A DNA stretch of 64,000 bases from JAAEPI01 sp965212145 (GTDB lineage Bacteria; Bacteroidota; Bacteroidia; Cytophagales; Cyclobacteriaceae): NCBI GenBank assembly GCA_965212145.1, contig CBDBUY010000003.1, positions 71,657 through 135,656 on the forward strand, written 5' to 3'. Position 1 is the first letter of the stretch. Every line of letters begins with the position of its first letter. The translations under genes and the position numbers were made by a program. The notes beneath the pieces were generated by a model. It saw only the letters and a program-made list of their open reading frames with translations, searched no databases and was not told the DNA's origin. Below, in pieces: positions 43,048 through 52,163 of the stretch.

Positions 43048-45024
43048 ATGTTGTTTAAACGTTTTCTTTTGCTTCTAACGGGTAGCTTATGCCTTTTGAG
43101 CTCAAATGGAGCCATTGGTCAGAGCCCGTTTGTGCTAATTGGATCGGAAACACAGAAAGTCACAAATTCCCACATCCAGATTCTGAACCGAATCGAGAAT
43201 ACTGAAGATGTTAAGGTCATCTTGAAGTACTCATCTGACGATTGGGTGACCTACAATGACGGGATGCTTGAGAAACCATATCGGAATTATTGGTTCAAAT
43301 TTCAAGTAGAGAACCAGTCCGAATCCATCTTCAACTGGGTGCTCTACGTTGGTAAGAATGATGAAATCGATGTTTTCCTTAAAAAGGATGGTGAATTTAC
43401 CAAAGAGAAGGCCGGGTATTTACGCAAGGCTTCCGAGAAGACGTTGGAAGGAGATGGCTATTCAGTTCCGGTGACCTTGGGACGTGGTGAAAGTGGAACA
43501 GTCTATGTCAGGATCAAGGAAATTTTACACGAGAATCCTGAAATCGATCCCTATTTCATGAATTCTGAAGGTCACTGGGAGAGCGCCTTTAGAAAGCTCA
43601 GGGGTGACAATATTTTCCTTGGAGTTGTTTTCATAATGCTTCTCTATAGCCTCCTTGTTTACTTCACATCAGGGGAGCTTGCAAATCTTTATTATGCAGT
43701 TTATTTAATATCATTGGCCGCAGTGTTCCTGTTCCTAACTGGAATTTTGAGGACGGAAATTCTTCCTGAATATCCTGAATATACGCGATTTGGCATGCTG
43801 CTGGTCCCGCTCACAGCGGCCTTTTATTTCCTGTTTGTTTGTGCATTTCTTGACATTGAGAATCTTCTTCCAAGATGGTTTAAATTATTTCAGGTAGTGG
43901 TCAAAATAAATTTCGGATTCTCCATTGTGGGACTAATAATGTTGCTTTCGGTAGGCATGTTTACAACTACCAGAATGATGCAAGTTCTGATAGTTGTCAA
44001 CTGCCTGATAGCACTTATAGTACTTCTTAGGGTTATTAGGTTGAAGAATTTGGATACGCTTTTTTATGCTTTTGGAACTACTTGCTTTCTAATCTCGGTG
44101 ATTCTTGATAGCGTATTTTGGGATGTGAATAAAACTGATGCAATTGTTGTAAGAATCGGATTAGTTGGAGAAGTTTTATTCTATTCCGTTGGCCTGGGTG
44201 TTCGGCTGAAACGAGAACAAAATGAAAAACAAAAAGTCCAAGTTGAACTTATAGAGCAACTGCGCGTAAATCAAGAACTTCTGGAAAACAGGGAATCTGA
44301 GTTGGAAGAAATGGTAGAACGTCGAACCGAGAAGCTTAGGGCATTGAATGGCGAATTGAAATCATATGACCAGATGATTTCTCATGATTTAAAAGGGCCA
44401 ATTTCAAACATTCAGGCAGTTGCTGAGTTGATGGTAAATCAGTCCTCAAATACGCCGCTTTTGGAACCCTCCAAAATAATCAAGAAACAAGCTGAAAGAT
44501 CTCTTGGCCTCATTAAATCCATTCTGGACTTTTCGGTTACCGATCAGCTCAGTCTTGATGAGGTGTCCATTGATTTAAACGATGTGCTAGATGACGTCCT
44601 GAATAGTTTGAATAATCGGATTTCAAATAAAAATATCCAATTGACGATCAATCATCTGCCGACGCTTTCAAAGGGCGTACGCGTCAAAATCTATCAGTTA
44701 TTTTACAACCTGATTTCCAACGCAATCAAGTTTAAACGAGAAGGCGCAGAACACAATATCACAGTACTCACTGAGGACACCAAGGATGCTATTCAAATCT
44801 CGATTGAGGACAATGGCCTTGGGTTTGATCCCGAAGATGCTAAGAAGATTTTCGAACCCAAGTATCGAAGTGATAGCTCTACTAAAGAGGAGGGGCATGG
44901 AATAGGATTATCGACATGTAAGCGAATTGCCGTGTTACACGGTTGGGTAATTGAAGCAAAAGCTTTGACCCCATATGGAGCCAGGTTCGTGCTCACTATT
45001 CCCAAGTCAATCGTTCAGTCATAA
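43048..45024 (+). CDS. 7TMR-DISM sensor histidine kinase
   Basis: The 658-residue protein has a signal peptide, an extracytoplasmic 7TMR-DISMED2 sensory domain (about 35-180), seven membrane helices (about 190-395), a coiled coil and a histidine-kinase core: H box ISHDLKGPISN near residue 450, N box NLISNAIKF, G1 DNGLGFDP and G2 GHGIGLSTCKRI. The sensory domain resembles a carbohydrate-binding jelly roll. No response-regulator gene is adjacent, so it is an orphan kinase. Its 3' end overlaps the convergent DUF1080 gene by 10 bases. Confidence 0.92.
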   Translation: MLFKRFLLLLTGSLCLLSSNGAIGQSPFVLIGSETQKVTNSHIQILNRIENTEDVKVILKYSSDDWVTYNDGMLEKPYRNYWFKFQVENQSESIFNWVLYVGKNDEIDVFLKKDGEFTKEKAGYLRKASEKTLEGDGYSVPVTLGRGESGTVYVRIKEILHENPEIDPYFMNSEGHWESAFRKLRGDNIFLGVVFIMLLYSLLVYFTSGELANLYYAVYLISLAAVFLFLTGILRTEILPEYPEYTRFGMLLVPLTAAFYFLFVCAFLDIENLLPRWFKLFQVVVKINFGFSIVGLIMLLSVGMFTTTRMMQVLIVVNCLIALIVLLRVIRLKNLDTLFYAFGTTCFLISVILDSVFWDVNKTDAIVVRIGLVGEVLFYSVGLGVRLKREQNEKQKVQVELIEQLRVNQELLENRESELEEMVERRTEKLRALNGELKSYDQMISHDLKGPISNIQAVAELMVNQSSNTPLLEPSKIIKKQAERSLGLIKSILDFSVTDQLSLDEVSIDLNDVLDDVLNSLNNRISNKNIQLTINHLPTLSKGVRVKIYQLFYNLISNAIKFKREGAEHNITVLTEDTKDAIQISIEDNGLGFDPEDAKKIFEPKYRSDSSTKEEGHGIGLSTCKRIAVLHGWVIEAKALTPYGARFVLTIPKSIVQS

Positions 45025-45866
45025 AGGCATTTCTCAGGACCGCTTTTGACGAAATAGGACTTGTAATTTGTAGCTTCTTTGTCCATGCATCCGCACAAAT
45101 CAAGCACCTGGATTTTCTGAAATTGGGTGTCGTGTCCCTCTGCTTGAACCGAAATATAACCTTCCGAAAGTGGCATCCCGGATTTGAATTTCAAAGTGTC
45201 AAGTCCTGCCGACATATCGCCTCCGATCTTCAGATTGGTATAGGTTTCCACCGTGTCTCCATTTACCAGGTGATGCACCAATGAATCACCATAGACGATG
45301 GCCTCTGCAACCACCCAGGTTTCTAAGGGGTGTTCAGGACCCTCATATTCATTGTGGCAGTGATTTGGGTATCGCTTGCCTTCATAATCCACCTCACATC
45401 CTGGGGTACAGAATTTCCCTGTTGGTCGTCCTTCTCCTTGCAGCAGCTGAAATTCAATAGAAAGAGGGAATGGCTGATCCTTGGTCATGGTGCTCACATG
45501 CTGGCTATGCAGCATTAGGCCATTGTTGGCAAATGCCCAATCGGGGCGGTTCTTCAGGTCACGATCCAGAAATCTGTAGGTGGTTCGTAAGCGATAATGC
45601 GAGTATTTCTTCTTGTAGAATAAATGACCAAATTCATTGTTGAACGAATCGTACTGATCGTATGAGACGTGCAGGAGGCTGTCGGTCAGACGAAAAGTGT
45701 TTTTATAGTTTTCACCCATATCCATTCGGAAGAACTTTGGCGTCCAGTCGGTCAGATTAGTCCCATCAAAAATGGCTTCCCAGTCTTCCTCAGATGAATT
45801 GTCGGTTTGTTCTGAACAGGAAATAAGGGTGCAGACGATCAGGATCAAACAAAGCTTCTTCATCAT
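45015..45866 (-). CDS. DUF1080 (3-keto-disaccharide hydrolase family) lipoprotein
   Basis: The protein has a lipobox (LISC, Cys17) and a concanavalin-like beta-sandwich of the 3-keto-glycoside hydrolase family PF06439: WEAIFDGTNLTDWTPKFFRM, HYRLRTTYRF, NNGLMLHSQH and the C-terminal GYISVQAEGHDTQFQKIQVLDL. Related proteins cleave or eliminate glycosides after oxidation at C3. Its gene follows a gluconate-dehydrogenase subunit-3-like gene with a 1-base overlap and a GMC oxidoreductase gene, the expected partners. The extra C-terminal cysteine-rich tail (CGCMDKEA, KCLYD) is not part of the core domain. Confidence 0.88.
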   Translation of the reverse strand: MMKKLCLILIVCTLISCSEQTDNSSEEDWEAIFDGTNLTDWTPKFFRMDMGENYKNTFRLTDSLLHVSYDQYDSFNNEFGHLFYKKKYSHYRLRTTYRFLDRDLKNRPDWAFANNGLMLHSQHVSTMTKDQPFPLSIEFQLLQGEGRPTGKFCTPGCEVDYEGKRYPNHCHNEYEGPEHPLETWVVAEAIVYGDSLVHHLVNGDTVETYTNLKIGGDMSAGLDTLKFKSGMPLSEGYISVQAEGHDTQFQKIQVLDLCGCMDKEATNYKSYFVKSGPEKCLYD

Positions 45867-46573
45867 TAATTGGTTAAAATTTCACCATCATCATCCCACT
45901 CCGCCAGATCGTTTCTTTTGTCCTGATTGACGTAGGTGACATTTTCATCGTATGACAATCCGTGCTTTTTCAGCACTTCGTCCGGCACACCATCCCAGAC
46001 GTTGGCTGTATTGCCTTTGTATCCAAGTTCATCAATGCCCATTCTCGTGGTGTAAAATCCGGTCAACGTCAAATTCCTGATCAGATCGAAAAAGGCAATA
46101 CCTGGAGCTAAGTCAGACGGCTCTTCCTCTGGATAGGCAATCAAATCAAGTATTTTCTTTTGTTGATCAACCGAACATGCTTTAAAGAGCAAGTTGAACC
46201 GGTCATTCGAGAAATTATCCAGCCACATTAACCCTCCCCGGATCGGTAGCTGATGTCCTTCCATGTCTTTCACAATGAAGTCGATGAATTCAGGTACACC
46301 AGCCGCAGTTGCCGATTGATAGCCTTCAGTGGGAGGGAGGATCAGGTCGCATAAATGTGAAATAGTTTCAATTTCATGCTCGTTCAAAAACTCCTCGGCC
46401 TTGATTTTGGCGTCCCGCTCCTTTTCTTCAGGCGTGCGGCCATAATGCCCGGGAGCAGATGTCGGAATTTCCTGCTGGACATTTTCACCGGGCGCACACC
46501 CAGGAATCGTGATAGCAGCCCCTGTTCCGATGGAACCGATTAATAATGACTTGATGGATTCGCGTCTGTCCAT
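45866..46573 (-). CDS. Gluconate 2-dehydrogenase subunit 3-like protein
   Basis: The N terminus has a twin-arginine-like signal (DRRESIKSLLIG) followed by a lipobox (IPGC, Cys26), so it is exported folded with its partner and anchored by lipid. The rest matches gluconate_2-dh3: EHEIETISHLCDLILP, AAGVPEFIDFI, LLFKACSVDQQKKILDLIAY and FFDLIRNLTLTGFYTTRMGIDELGYKG. These small subunits chaperone and export flavin GMC oxidoreductases. The gene lies 3 bases after the GMC gene and overlaps the DUF1080 gene by 1 base. Confidence 0.93.
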   Translation of the reverse strand: MDRRESIKSLLIGSIGTGAAITIPGCAPGENVQQEIPTSAPGHYGRTPEEKERDAKIKAEEFLNEHEIETISHLCDLILPPTEGYQSATAAGVPEFIDFIVKDMEGHQLPIRGGLMWLDNFSNDRFNLLFKACSVDQQKKILDLIAYPEEEPSDLAPGIAFFDLIRNLTLTGFYTTRMGIDELGYKGNTANVWDGVPDEVLKKHGLSYDENVTYVNQDKRNDLAEWDDDGEILTN

Positions 46574-46576
46574 GGC

Positions 46577-48301
46577 TTAGATGTTTTTTTGTTTGAGTTG
46601 GTCAATGATGTATTCGGAGGTCCTCCAGGAAAGCGCCAGAATGGTCCAGGTTGGGTTTTTGTCTGCCTGAGACACAAACGAACCTCCATCACAGACAAAG
46701 ACATTGTTCACGTCATGGAGTTGTTGGTACTTATTGGTTACGGATGTTTTGGGATCATCTCCCATTCGGGTAGTGCCAACTTCATGAATGATAACTCCTG
46801 GCGCATTCAATCCATAATTCTCATCAGCACCTGGTTTGTCACCCATCGGGATGGCCCCCATACCGTCGAACACTTCCTCAAAAGTGTCTTGCATATGGGC
46901 CGCTTGTTTGATCTCATGGTCCGTCCATTTGTAGTCAAATTTCAATACCGGAATTCCCCACTGATCGACAACTTTAGAATCAATTGTGCATCGGTTGTCC
47001 TTCTGGGGAACACTCTCACCACGACCTGCAAGGCCTACCCATGATCCGTAGAATTTTCGGATGTCTTTTCGGAGCTGATTGCCGTACCCTCCGATTTTCC
47101 CACCTTGTGTAAACTCGTTCAGGTAGTTGGGGTTGAACCCAAAACCGTAACTCGGCATGCCCATGCCGCCCCATTGTTCCAGATGATACCCACGCGGAAA
47201 ATCCAATGTCTTGTTGTCAAGCCACCATGGCGTGTACACATGCATGCCGCCAACACCGTCTTCATTGTAGATGTCTCGATCCATGAGAGCGGGTAAGAAT
47301 GCACCACGACTAGCTCCAGTAGAATCGTGGAGATATCGTCCAACATGATCGGAGTTATTACCTAGACCATTTGGGTGTCTGGAGCTTTTGGAATTCAATA
47401 AAATCCTTGCAGATGAACAAGCGGATGCAGCCAGCACCACCACCTTCGCTTTAATTTCGTACTCCCGTCGGTCGTCTTTATTGATGTAGGAAATGCCGGT
47501 TGCCTTCCCTTCAGAATCCGTCATGACCTCCCTAACCATGGCATTCGTGTATAAGTCGATTTGGCCACTGCCATTTTGTGCCGGGAAGATGAGACAAGAT
47601 CCGGAAGAAAAGTCTGCATATACATTGCAGCCTCGGTTGCACTGTCCGCAGTAAAAGCAAACGCCTCGGTCTTTGTTGATCCGTTTGGTAAGCATGGACA
47701 TTCTGGCCGGAATGACTGGAAGCCCTGCCTTGTGCGCACCCTTTGTATAATACAATTCATGAAGTCTCGGCTTTGGAGGAGGGAGGAAAAACCCATCTGG
47801 TTCGTTTTCGATTCCTTCTTTTGTGCCAAATAGGCCAATGAGTTTGTCGACTTTGTCATAATAAGGCTTCACATCCTCATATCCGATGGGCCAGTTCGCA
47901 CCTAGTCCGTCGATGCTCTTTCGTTTAAAATCCTTCGGTCCGAATCGCAGTGAAATCCGCCCCCAGTGATTGGTTCGTCCACCCAGCATTCTGGATCGGA
48001 ACCAGCCGAAATCCGTCCCTTCTTCCTTGGTGTATGGCTCACCTTCAATGTCCCAACCACCGTACGCAGAATCGAACTCCCCGAATGGTCGGGTTCGCCC
48101 ACCCGCACCTCGTCGGGGGGATTCCCACGGCCACTTCATCTGGGTCATTTGTTCAGGGTTCTTTGGGTCGAAGTGAGGGCCCGCTTCCATCAAGGCAATC
48201 TTGAGTCCGGCTTCAGAGAGCACCTTGGTGGCCATGCCTCCACCAGCTCCGGATCCGACGATTACTACATCATATTCTTTCGGGGATTCTTTTATCTGCA
48301 T
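46577..48301 (-). CDS. GMC-family flavin oxidoreductase, likely glycoside 3-dehydrogenase
   Basis: The 574-residue protein has the FAD-binding GSGAGGG (residues 16-22), GRTNHWGRISLRF near 109-121, and the GMC C-terminal domain with HEVGTTRMG and KNPTWTILALSWRTSEYI. A cysteine set CFYCGQCNRGC (Cys215, 218, 221, 225) resembles the iron-sulfur site of bacterial FAD glucose dehydrogenases. It lacks its own signal, fitting export with the adjacent Tat-type subunit. In this three-gene context the enzyme probably oxidises sugars or glycosides at C3 and passes electrons to a cytochrome or quinone. The exact substrate is unknown. Confidence 0.9.
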   Translation of the reverse strand: MQIKESPKEYDVVIVGSGAGGGMATKVLSEAGLKIALMEAGPHFDPKNPEQMTQMKWPWESPRRGAGGRTRPFGEFDSAYGGWDIEGEPYTKEEGTDFGWFRSRMLGGRTNHWGRISLRFGPKDFKRKSIDGLGANWPIGYEDVKPYYDKVDKLIGLFGTKEGIENEPDGFFLPPPKPRLHELYYTKGAHKAGLPVIPARMSMLTKRINKDRGVCFYCGQCNRGCNVYADFSSGSCLIFPAQNGSGQIDLYTNAMVREVMTDSEGKATGISYINKDDRREYEIKAKVVVLAASACSSARILLNSKSSRHPNGLGNNSDHVGRYLHDSTGASRGAFLPALMDRDIYNEDGVGGMHVYTPWWLDNKTLDFPRGYHLEQWGGMGMPSYGFGFNPNYLNEFTQGGKIGGYGNQLRKDIRKFYGSWVGLAGRGESVPQKDNRCTIDSKVVDQWGIPVLKFDYKWTDHEIKQAAHMQDTFEEVFDGMGAIPMGDKPGADENYGLNAPGVIIHEVGTTRMGDDPKTSVTNKYQQLHDVNNVFVCDGGSFVSQADKNPTWTILALSWRTSEYIIDQLKQKNI

Positions 48302-48364
48302 AGGTTTAGGTTTGGGAAATCAAGATATGGATTTTCCTTCAACTTGCGTTACCACAATTTCCAG

Positions 48365-49117
48365 ATGATTACCCTTTTCGAATTTCAATTCACCACGACA
48401 GAGCTCATGGTCTTTATGCTCGTAGGACTTTTTATAGGCATGGCCAAAGTGGGCGTTCATGGGGTAGGGATGATTGCCGTGCCTCTTCTGGCTATTGTTT
48501 TTGGAGGAAAGAATTCCAGTGGCATGATGCTACCAATTTTGATCATGGCAGATGTGTTTGGAGTTGTGTATTATCATAGGCATGCTCAGTGGAATCACTT
48601 ATGGAAGCTAATTCCTTATGCACTGTTGGGAATTATTTTAGGAACGATTACGGGACAATTTATTGATGATGAATTGTTCCGTCTGATCATGGGTGTGATC
48701 ATTTTCGTCAGCTTGGGAATTATGATTTGGCAAGAGAGAGGTGGAGATAGGGAAGTTCCGACAAGCAGGTTGTTTGCAGCTGGAACGGGTGTTGCGGGGG
48801 GATTTACGACGATGGTGGGTAATCTGGCGGGTTCTGTTATGGCGCTGTATCTGCTTGCTATGAGAATGCCCAAGAATGAATTTATCGGAACGGCTGCCTG
48901 GTTCTTCTTAATGATCAATTTGATTAAAGTTCCATTCCATGTTTTCGCTTGGAAGACCATTAGCCAGCAAACGGTTTTGATTGATTTGACACTTCTGCCG
49001 ATTATCGGTCTGGGTGCTTTTCTTGGACTCCAAATCGTCAAACGAATTACGGACAGGGCCTATCGCTATTTTATTATTGCCATGACGGCCGTGGCTGCCA
49101 TATTCATGATAGTGTAA
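48365..49117 (+). CDS. TauE/SafE-family permease
   Basis: From the ATG at 48365 the protein has 250 residues and about seven or eight membrane helices, with the family start FMLVGLFIGMAKVGVHGVGMIAVPLL and the second half-repeat motif GTGVAGGFTTMVGNLAGSVMALYLL. TauE/SafE proteins are thought to export sulfite, sulfoacetate or related organic anions. The open frame extends upstream, but that part has no similarity and overlaps the GMC gene on the other strand. It is followed after 48 bases by the CNNM-like gene. Confidence 0.9.
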   Translation: MITLFEFQFTTTELMVFMLVGLFIGMAKVGVHGVGMIAVPLLAIVFGGKNSSGMMLPILIMADVFGVVYYHRHAQWNHLWKLIPYALLGIILGTITGQFIDDELFRLIMGVIIFVSLGIMIWQERGGDREVPTSRLFAAGTGVAGGFTTMVGNLAGSVMALYLLAMRMPKNEFIGTAAWFFLMINLIKVPFHVFAWKTISQQTVLIDLTLLPIIGLGAFLGLQIVKRITDRAYRYFIIAMTAVAAIFMIV

Positions 49118-49165
49118 TCATCATTCAACTCCTATACCTTACAGAGGAATCTCAATATCATTTTC

Positions 49166-50494
49166 ATGGAAGAAGCCAATTATGCTGCCGATGGGTTTAA
49201 TGTAGGACTCACGGTCGTTTTCATTATCCTCAATGGGTTTTTCGTAGCAGCCGAATTTGCCTTGGTCAAGCTTACCAAGAGCAAAATCAAAACGATGATC
49301 AGGGAAAAGCAACCATTTGCGGAAACCGTGATGTGGATTTTCAAACGCCAGAATATGGCCCTTTCGGCTTGTCAGCTTGGAATTACAATGGCTTCTCTTG
49401 CACTCGGATGGATCGGTGAACCGGCCATCGCTCACCTCATCACTCCAACCATTGAAAGTTTCGGAATTCAGTCCGCCAATATCATTCACGGAATTGCCTT
49501 TACCATTGCCTTTACGATCATCACCGCGCTTCATATCGTCATTGGAGAGCAGGTCCCGAAGATTTATGCGATCAGGAGACCGAGTCCGGTCATGCAAAGC
49601 ACGGCCATGATTTTGAAGGGGTTTTATATGATCCTCTATCCATTTATGTATGTGCTTAATGGAATTACCAATATTTTTCTGAGGTGGCTTGGAATAACCG
49701 AGTCTGACGAACATGATACACCGCTAAATGAGGAGGAAATCCGAGCGTCCCTCGGGATAGCTTACGCCAAGGGTGAGCTGAGTAAGACAGAGCACAGGCT
49801 ATTGAATGCTGTATTCAGATTTGACGATGAGGTGGCCAGGAAGATCATGAAACCCCGAAACGATGTGGAATTTTTGGATGCGGAGAATTCATTTTCCGAA
49901 AATCTGGAGTTCGCTAAACGTTCAAGCCACAGCCGGTTTCCGATGTGTGAGGGTTCACTGGATAAGATTATCGGGGTAATTCATATCCGGGATCTGATGG
50001 GACATGAAAAAGGAGCGGAGGTTGATTTGGCTCAGTATGCAAGGCCCCCATTGTTGATTCCTGAAAACATGCTGATTGGTAAATTGATGCAGGAATTTCG
50101 GCAGGTTAAACAGCACTTCGCATTCGTTCAGGATGAGCATGGAACCACGGTGGGTATCGTCACATTAGAAGATGTCTTGGAGGAATTGGTGGGCAATGTT
50201 CAGGACGAGTTTGACCTAGAGACCGAGACAATCTTAGAACACGGCGCGGGGAAATATCTGATTGAGGGAGATGTGTCCATAGATGATCTCAACATGAAGT
50301 TTGATCTGAGCCTTCAATCTGAAGATGCGGGAACCATCTCAGGGCTGATTGTTGAAAATATCGGCCACAAGCTCGTAGCAAATGAGGTGGTCGGACTGGA
50401 TGACGGAGTAGAGGCGAGGATTCTGGAGATTGATGGAATCCGAGTGACGAAATTAGAGCTCGTTATTTCGAAATCTGAGGAGAATAGCGTCTAA
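49166..50494 (+). CDS. CNNM/CorC-type membrane protein with CBS pair
   Basis: The 442-residue protein has an N-terminal DUF21 membrane domain (about 1-190; ILNGFFVAAEFALVKLTKSK and ALHIVIGEQVPKIYAIRRP), two CBS domains (about 210-330; IMKPRNDVEFLD, HGTTVGIVTLEDVLEELVG) and a CorC/HlyC C-terminal domain (about 350-440; YLIEGDVSIDDLNMKFDL). Members are Mg2+ or Co2+ exporters or regulators, although often labelled hemolysins. It heads a four-gene set with an MscS-like channel, a soluble MgtE-like protein and MgtE. Confidence 0.93.
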   Translation: MEEANYAADGFNVGLTVVFIILNGFFVAAEFALVKLTKSKIKTMIREKQPFAETVMWIFKRQNMALSACQLGITMASLALGWIGEPAIAHLITPTIESFGIQSANIIHGIAFTIAFTIITALHIVIGEQVPKIYAIRRPSPVMQSTAMILKGFYMILYPFMYVLNGITNIFLRWLGITESDEHDTPLNEEEIRASLGIAYAKGELSKTEHRLLNAVFRFDDEVARKIMKPRNDVEFLDAENSFSENLEFAKRSSHSRFPMCEGSLDKIIGVIHIRDLMGHEKGAEVDLAQYARPPLLIPENMLIGKLMQEFRQVKQHFAFVQDEHGTTVGIVTLEDVLEELVGNVQDEFDLETETILEHGAGKYLIEGDVSIDDLNMKFDLSLQSEDAGTISGLIVENIGHKLVANEVVGLDDGVEARILEIDGIRVTKLELVISKSEENSV

Positions 50495-50527
50495 CTTGAT
50501 CATAGATATGCCCATAGATGTGAAAAG

Positions 50528-51337
50528 ATGAAAGAAGAAATACAGCGATTGTTCGATCAGATTATTTCTGGGTTGGTAGAATTGCTACCGCGATTTTTGT
50601 TCGCATTGCTCATCGCAATCCTGGGATATTTTCTGGCTCGATTGGTTAGACGATTGGTTAGAAAATTCATCCTTTACCTGGATCGAGTGATCAATGAAAA
50701 AGTGCAAACTGACCGGCTGAGCGTGAACCTCACTGTCACATCCAGATTCGTTTCGCGAACGTTTTTCTGGATAGTAATATTTCTGACGTTGACAATCTGT
50801 CTGCAGGTCGTTCGAGTCAATGTGTTCTCCTTACTCTTCGGTGAGTTATTGACTTATTTACCCAACGTACTGGCCGCTGTGATCATCGTTTTTGCAGGGG
50901 TCATCGGAGGCCGACTGGCAGGCGATTTGGTTAGCTCCTCAGCTTCTCGCACAGGCATGGCCAATGGACGGTTCATTGGCAGGGCAGTTCGTTTTCTCAT
51001 ACTTTTCGTGGCAGTAGTTATCTCCATTGACCAATTGGGTATTGATATTGGGTTTTTGTCTAACCTGATTATTGTCGTGATTGCTTCACTCTTGTTCGGG
51101 GCATCTTTATCATTTGCACTGGGTGCTAAAACTTCCATTAGCAATGTGCTGGGCGCCTATTATGCCAGAAAGTCATTTGAGCTGGGCACTACGGTGAAAG
51201 TTGGAGATGAAGTTGGGATTATAGTGAAAATCACCGACCATGATGTGGCTATTGAAACAAAGACCGGGCTCATTCATATTCCTGCCAAGGATTTTAATGA
51301 GTCGAAAGTAACCGTAATCAAATCGAAAGATGATTGA
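50528..51337 (+). CDS. MscS-like mechanosensitive channel family protein
   Basis: The 269-residue protein has an amphipathic N terminus, about five hydrophobic helices (20-215) and a C-terminal small beta domain (VGDEVGIIVKITDHDVAIETKTGLIHIPAKDF). The pore-like helix reads SLLFGASLSFALGAKTSISNVLGAYYARK. It is closer to the conserved-TM-helix group than to canonical MscS and lacks the large vestibule domain. Its gene lies between a CNNM-like gene and two MgtE-type genes, overlapping the next by 8 bases, so a role in ion or osmotic balance linked to magnesium is likely. Confidence 0.85.
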   Translation: MKEEIQRLFDQIISGLVELLPRFLFALLIAILGYFLARLVRRLVRKFILYLDRVINEKVQTDRLSVNLTVTSRFVSRTFFWIVIFLTLTICLQVVRVNVFSLLFGELLTYLPNVLAAVIIVFAGVIGGRLAGDLVSSSASRTGMANGRFIGRAVRFLILFVAVVISIDQLGIDIGFLSNLIIVVIASLLFGASLSFALGAKTSISNVLGAYYARKSFELGTTVKVGDEVGIIVKITDHDVAIETKTGLIHIPAKDFNESKVTVIKSKDD

Positions 51338-52163
51338 TACTGATCAGCGACTTATTGAGCGATTCCTGGAGGATCATCCGGCCAGGGCTTTGGCAATCAT
51401 CGAGAATTTGGAGACTCAGGCCTTGTGTGAATTTCTTCAAACCCTTTCACTGGAAGATGCTGCAAAAATTATGGGCCGGTTGGCACCATACAAGGCCGTG
51501 GCTGTTCTGACAAATGTGGAAGCTGCCTATGCCTCCGAACTTGTAAATGAATTGCCGCACCTGATCGCAGATACTTTCTTGCGAAAAGTTGAAAAATCAG
51601 TGCGAAAGAAAATACTGACAGGGGTGGATAAAGATGCAGCCGGTAAGCTTCGTCGCTCATTGGAATACTCGATGGATTCTCTTGGCGCACATCTGGATCC
51701 TGTCGTACTCACTTTACACAAAGACCTCACCGTTGCTGAGTGTTTGGAACGGGTACGTAAATCCAAGCGAGTGCAAAATGAAATATTTGTCTTGAATAGA
51801 AGCCATAAGCTTTTAGGGTACACGGATGTCAAAACGCTTGTAGGTAGTGATCCTAATTTTAAAATCAAGGAAATAAAAGGTGAGTGCAAGCCCTTTCTCC
51901 CTGAGATGCCTGTGAAGGACACACTTGAGAATTGGGACTATGCTTTTAGCCAAAGGCCGGTGGTTTCGACAGAGGGACTTTTTCTTGGCACGGTCAGCCT
52001 TAATAATTTGATCCAATCCAAAAGCGGGAGAGAAAATATGAGCAGATCCGCGATAAAAGCAGGCAATGCCTTGGGTGATTTATACTTGATTGGGCTGTCC
52101 AGCTTATTCGGAAACTCTTCTGATTCCACTGACTTTAAAGACTCATCTGATGAAAACAACTGA
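51330..52163 (+). CDS. Soluble MgtE-type regulatory protein (MgtE_N plus CBS, no membrane domain)
   Basis: The 277-residue protein aligns with the cytosolic half of MgtE: a superhelical N domain (about 10-115; LQTLSLEDAAKIMGRLAPYKAVAVL) followed by the junction LEYSMDSLGAHLDP, matching the YPPNTAGHLMD junction of the downstream MgtE, and a degenerate CBS pair (about 130-240). There are no membrane helices; the C terminus is a serine-rich tail. It overlaps both neighbours (8 and 14 bases). It may sense Mg2+ or nucleotides and modulate MgtE or the channel, but this is inference. Confidence 0.82.
   Translation: MIDTDQRLIERFLEDHPARALAIIENLETQALCEFLQTLSLEDAAKIMGRLAPYKAVAVLTNVEAAYASELVNELPHLIADTFLRKVEKSVRKKILTGVDKDAAGKLRRSLEYSMDSLGAHLDPVVLTLHKDLTVAECLERVRKSKRVQNEIFVLNRSHKLLGYTDVKTLVGSDPNFKIKEIKGECKPFLPEMPVKDTLENWDYAFSQRPVVSTEGLFLGTVSLNNLIQSKSGRENMSRSAIKAGNALGDLYLIGLSSLFGNSSDSTDFKDSSDENN

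Noticed and set aside
47966..48364. Upstream extension of the TauE/SafE frame
   Set aside because: The extension overlaps the GMC oxidoreductase gene antisense, is rich in Arg/Ser/Pro and has no family similarity; the membrane protein starts naturally at 48365.
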